A stretch of DNA of 64,000 nucleotides, from positions 1,488,001 to 1,552,000 of the forward strand of contig NZ_HG917868.1 in assembly GCF_000577895.1 (NCBI RefSeq), given 5' to 3'. This DNA comes from Clostridium bornimense. GTDB taxonomy: Bacteria > Bacillota > Clostridia > Clostridiales > Clostridiaceae. Both the position numbers and the translations under genes were made by a program. Of this stretch, positions 62,620 through 64,000 are shown in pieces; the first letter of the stretch is position 1, and every line of letters starts with the position of its first letter. A model generated the notes under the pieces. It was not told where the DNA came from and made no database searches. It saw only the letters and a list, made by a program, of their open reading frames with translations.

Positions 62620-64000
62620 TTAAAAGACAATCAAACCTCTCTCGTCATACACTGAATCTCCGCTATTACCTGAGCCGCAACGGATAGCACGATCAAGTGC
62701 CATGATGGTCGCTACCGCACCATCTATCTTTTCTGTACTTTTTTCCTTATCCGGTTTCACGTTACCTGCTGGGTCAGTTTTTATAAAGATGTTGTCCATC
62801 ATCCAACGAAGCACTGGATGCCCACCGTGCGCTATTCTTTCTTCTAATGTCAATTTCATTAGTTCTTTGGTTGGCGGTGACATATCTTTAAAGCCTTGAC
62901 CGAATGGAACGACAGTAAAGCCTGCTCCTTCAAGGTTCTGAACCATTTGAACTGCTCCCCAACGGTCAAATGCAATTTCTCGAATGTTATACTTTTCGCC
63001 AAGTTCTTCAATAAACCGCTCAATGTAGCCGTAATGCACTACATTGCCTTCTGTGGTTAGAATATATCCCTGTTTCTCCCAAAGATCGTATTGTACATGG
63101 TCTCTTCGGACTCGGATGTCAATGTTGTCCTCTGGCATCCAAAAATACGGAAGAACAATGTATTTATCTGTTTCATCCTCCGGTGGGAAAACTAATACAA
63201 AGGCTGTAATATCTGTTGTAGAAGATAAGTCAAGACCTCCATAACAGACCCGTCCTTCGAGACTTTCTGGTATAACTGGAAATGCACAGGCATCCCACTT
63301 TGCCATTGGCATCCATCGGACAGATTGTTTAACCCACTGATTTAAGCGCAATTGCCGGAAGCTGTTCTCCTCAGCTGGGTTCTGCTTTGCACTTTCACAA
63401 GCAGCTCTTACCTTGTCAATTCCAACTGTAATTCCCAAGCTTGGATTTGCTTTTTTCCACACTTTTGGGTCTGTCCAATCATCCTCTTCTTTAGCTCCGT
63501 AGATTACAGGGTAAAACGTGGGATCGTATTTTCTGCCCTCAATAATATCAACCGCTTTCTGGTGTGTTTCGTAGCATATACTTTGGGTATCCGTCCCAGC
63601 AGTGGTGATAAGAAAATAGAGTGGTTGAGTTCTAGCATCCCCAGATCCTTTCGTCATAACGTCAAATAACTTCCGGTTTGGCTGAGTATGAAGTTCATCA
63701 AAAACAACACCATGTATATTGAAGCCGTGTTTAGAGTAGGCTTCAGCCGACAATACCTGATAGAAGCTGTTGGTCGGCAGGTACACCAATCGCTTAGTTG
63801 AAGCCAGCAACTTTACACGTTTATTTAGTGCTGGACACATGCGCACCATATCGGCTGCTACTTCAAATACAATTGATGCCTGCTGGCGGTCGGCGGCACA
63901 ACCGTATACCTCCGCCCGTTCTTCACCATCACCGCAAGTGAGAAGAAGTGCAATTGCTGCGGCAAGCTCGCTTTTTCCCATCTTTTTAGGTATTTCTACA
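62620..64000 (-). CDS. terL: terminase large subunit (5' end off window)
   Basis: At least 460 residues; the frame is open past 64000. The P-loop IPKKMGKSEL and Walker B FDELHTQ (with ELHTQPNRKLFD) define the packaging ATPase; the C-terminal nuclease has YGGLDLSSTTDIT with the metal-binding Asp and FDRWGAVQ. Family: phage terminase_1 type. It powers DNA packaging. Confidence 0.93.
   Translation of the reverse strand, partial: VEIPKKMGKSELAAAIALLLTCGDGEERAEVYGCAADRQQASIVFEVAADMVRMCPALNKRVKLLASTKRLVYLPTNSFYQVLSAEAYSKHGFNIHGVVFDELHTQPNRKLFDVMTKGSGDARTQPLYFLITTAGTDTQSICYETHQKAVDIIEGRKYDPTFYPVIYGAKEEDDWTDPKVWKKANPSLGITVGIDKVRAACESAKQNPAEENSFRQLRLNQWVKQSVRWMPMAKWDACAFPVIPESLEGRVCYGGLDLSSTTDITAFVLVFPPEDETDKYIVLPYFWMPEDNIDIRVRRDHVQYDLWEKQGYILTTEGNVVHYGYIERFIEELGEKYNIREIAFDRWGAVQMVQNLEGAGFTVVPFGQGFKDMSPPTKELMKLTLEERIAHGGHPVLRWMMDNIFIKTDPAGNVKPDKEKSTEKIDGAVATIMALDRAIRCGSGNSGDSVYDERGLIVF

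Larger units (their letters stand above)
39576..64000. mobile_element. siphovirus-type prophage with resistance cargo (right end off window)
   Basis: All phage genes lie on the minus strand in standard late order from terminase (right edge) to holin/amidase, then three serine recombinase genes and the tetR/hydrolase/mph cargo. GC content and codon use are higher than the flanking host DNA. The left boundary is approximate. Packaging small subunit, early and lysogeny-control genes would lie to the right. Confidence 0.88.

Overview
The window reads as a chromosomal segment of a low-GC Firmicute, most likely a Clostridium (sensu stricto). The reasons are the very AT-rich intergenic DNA, strong AGGAGG-type ribosome binding sites, clostridial gene sets (type IV pilus operon, FtsA-like 661-aa protein, ThiI plus NifS pair, T-box-controlled serine operon) and TTG/GTG starts. 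At about 39.6 kb it changes to a visibly GC-richer inserted block, which is a prophage. The species cannot be named from the sequence alone.

Layout. (1) 1-9976: a type IV pilus operon on the minus strand, driven by a good promoter at 9948-9976, in the order pilB, pilC, four pilin-like genes (one broken), prepilin peptidase pilD, pilM, pilN, pilO and three minor pilin-type genes, the last running off the left edge. (2) 10-24 kb: a membrane GGDEF (diguanylate cyclase) protein, galE, a small DUF1648 protein, an RluA-family pseudouridine synthase / M20 amidohydrolase / FtsA-like operon, a UvrD-type helicase, then a sulfur-handling cluster (HesB-like protein with a Cys-rich tail, thiI, cysteine desulfurase), YitT, a Nudix-like protein and ssb. 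(3) 24.7-32.8 kb: cysK, then a four-gene minus-strand operon (P-loop/helicase-like protein fused to a LexA-type S24 peptidase, ABC-F ATPase, a second cysteine desulfurase, TtcA-like tRNA thiolase), preceded by a GH8-like membrane protein. (4) 32.8-35.6 kb: two unrecognised genes bracketed by near-identical ~380-460 bp direct repeats, with a 72-bp relic of one of the genes next to the left repeat. (5) 35.6-39.2 kb: serC-serA-DUF1015 operon with a serine T-box riboswitch and a sigma-A promoter. (6) 39.6-64 kb: a siphovirus-type prophage on the minus strand, entering from the right edge with terminase, portal, ClpP-like protease, HK97 capsid, head-tail joining genes, major tail protein, tail chaperones joined by a -1 frameshift signal, tape measure, Dit, Tal-like protein, a GH18-domain tail protein, holin, amidase and a three-gene serine recombinase module. 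Between the recombinases and the host junction lies a macrolide-resistance cargo operon: tetR-like regulator, alpha/beta hydrolase and Mph phosphotransferase.

How it fits together. The pilus operon encodes the assembly ATPase, platform, alignment complex, peptidase and pilins. The nearby c-di-GMP synthase is a plausible but unproven regulator. The sulfur genes supply persulfide for tRNA thiolation, with two separate desulfurase/PP-loop pairs. The serine operon is read out by tRNA-Ser (specifier UCC). The prophage cargo would give macrolide inactivation by phosphorylation and perhaps by ring hydrolysis. Its TetR gene is out of frame at a run of eight T, which could leave the cargo derepressed.

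The most interesting observations are the LexA-type autocleavage domain grafted onto a P-loop ATPase, the repeat-bracketed gene pair with a decayed paralogue, the frameshifted tetR over a textbook operator, and the complete -1 frameshift cassette (A AAA AAC plus hairpin) in the tail chaperone gene.
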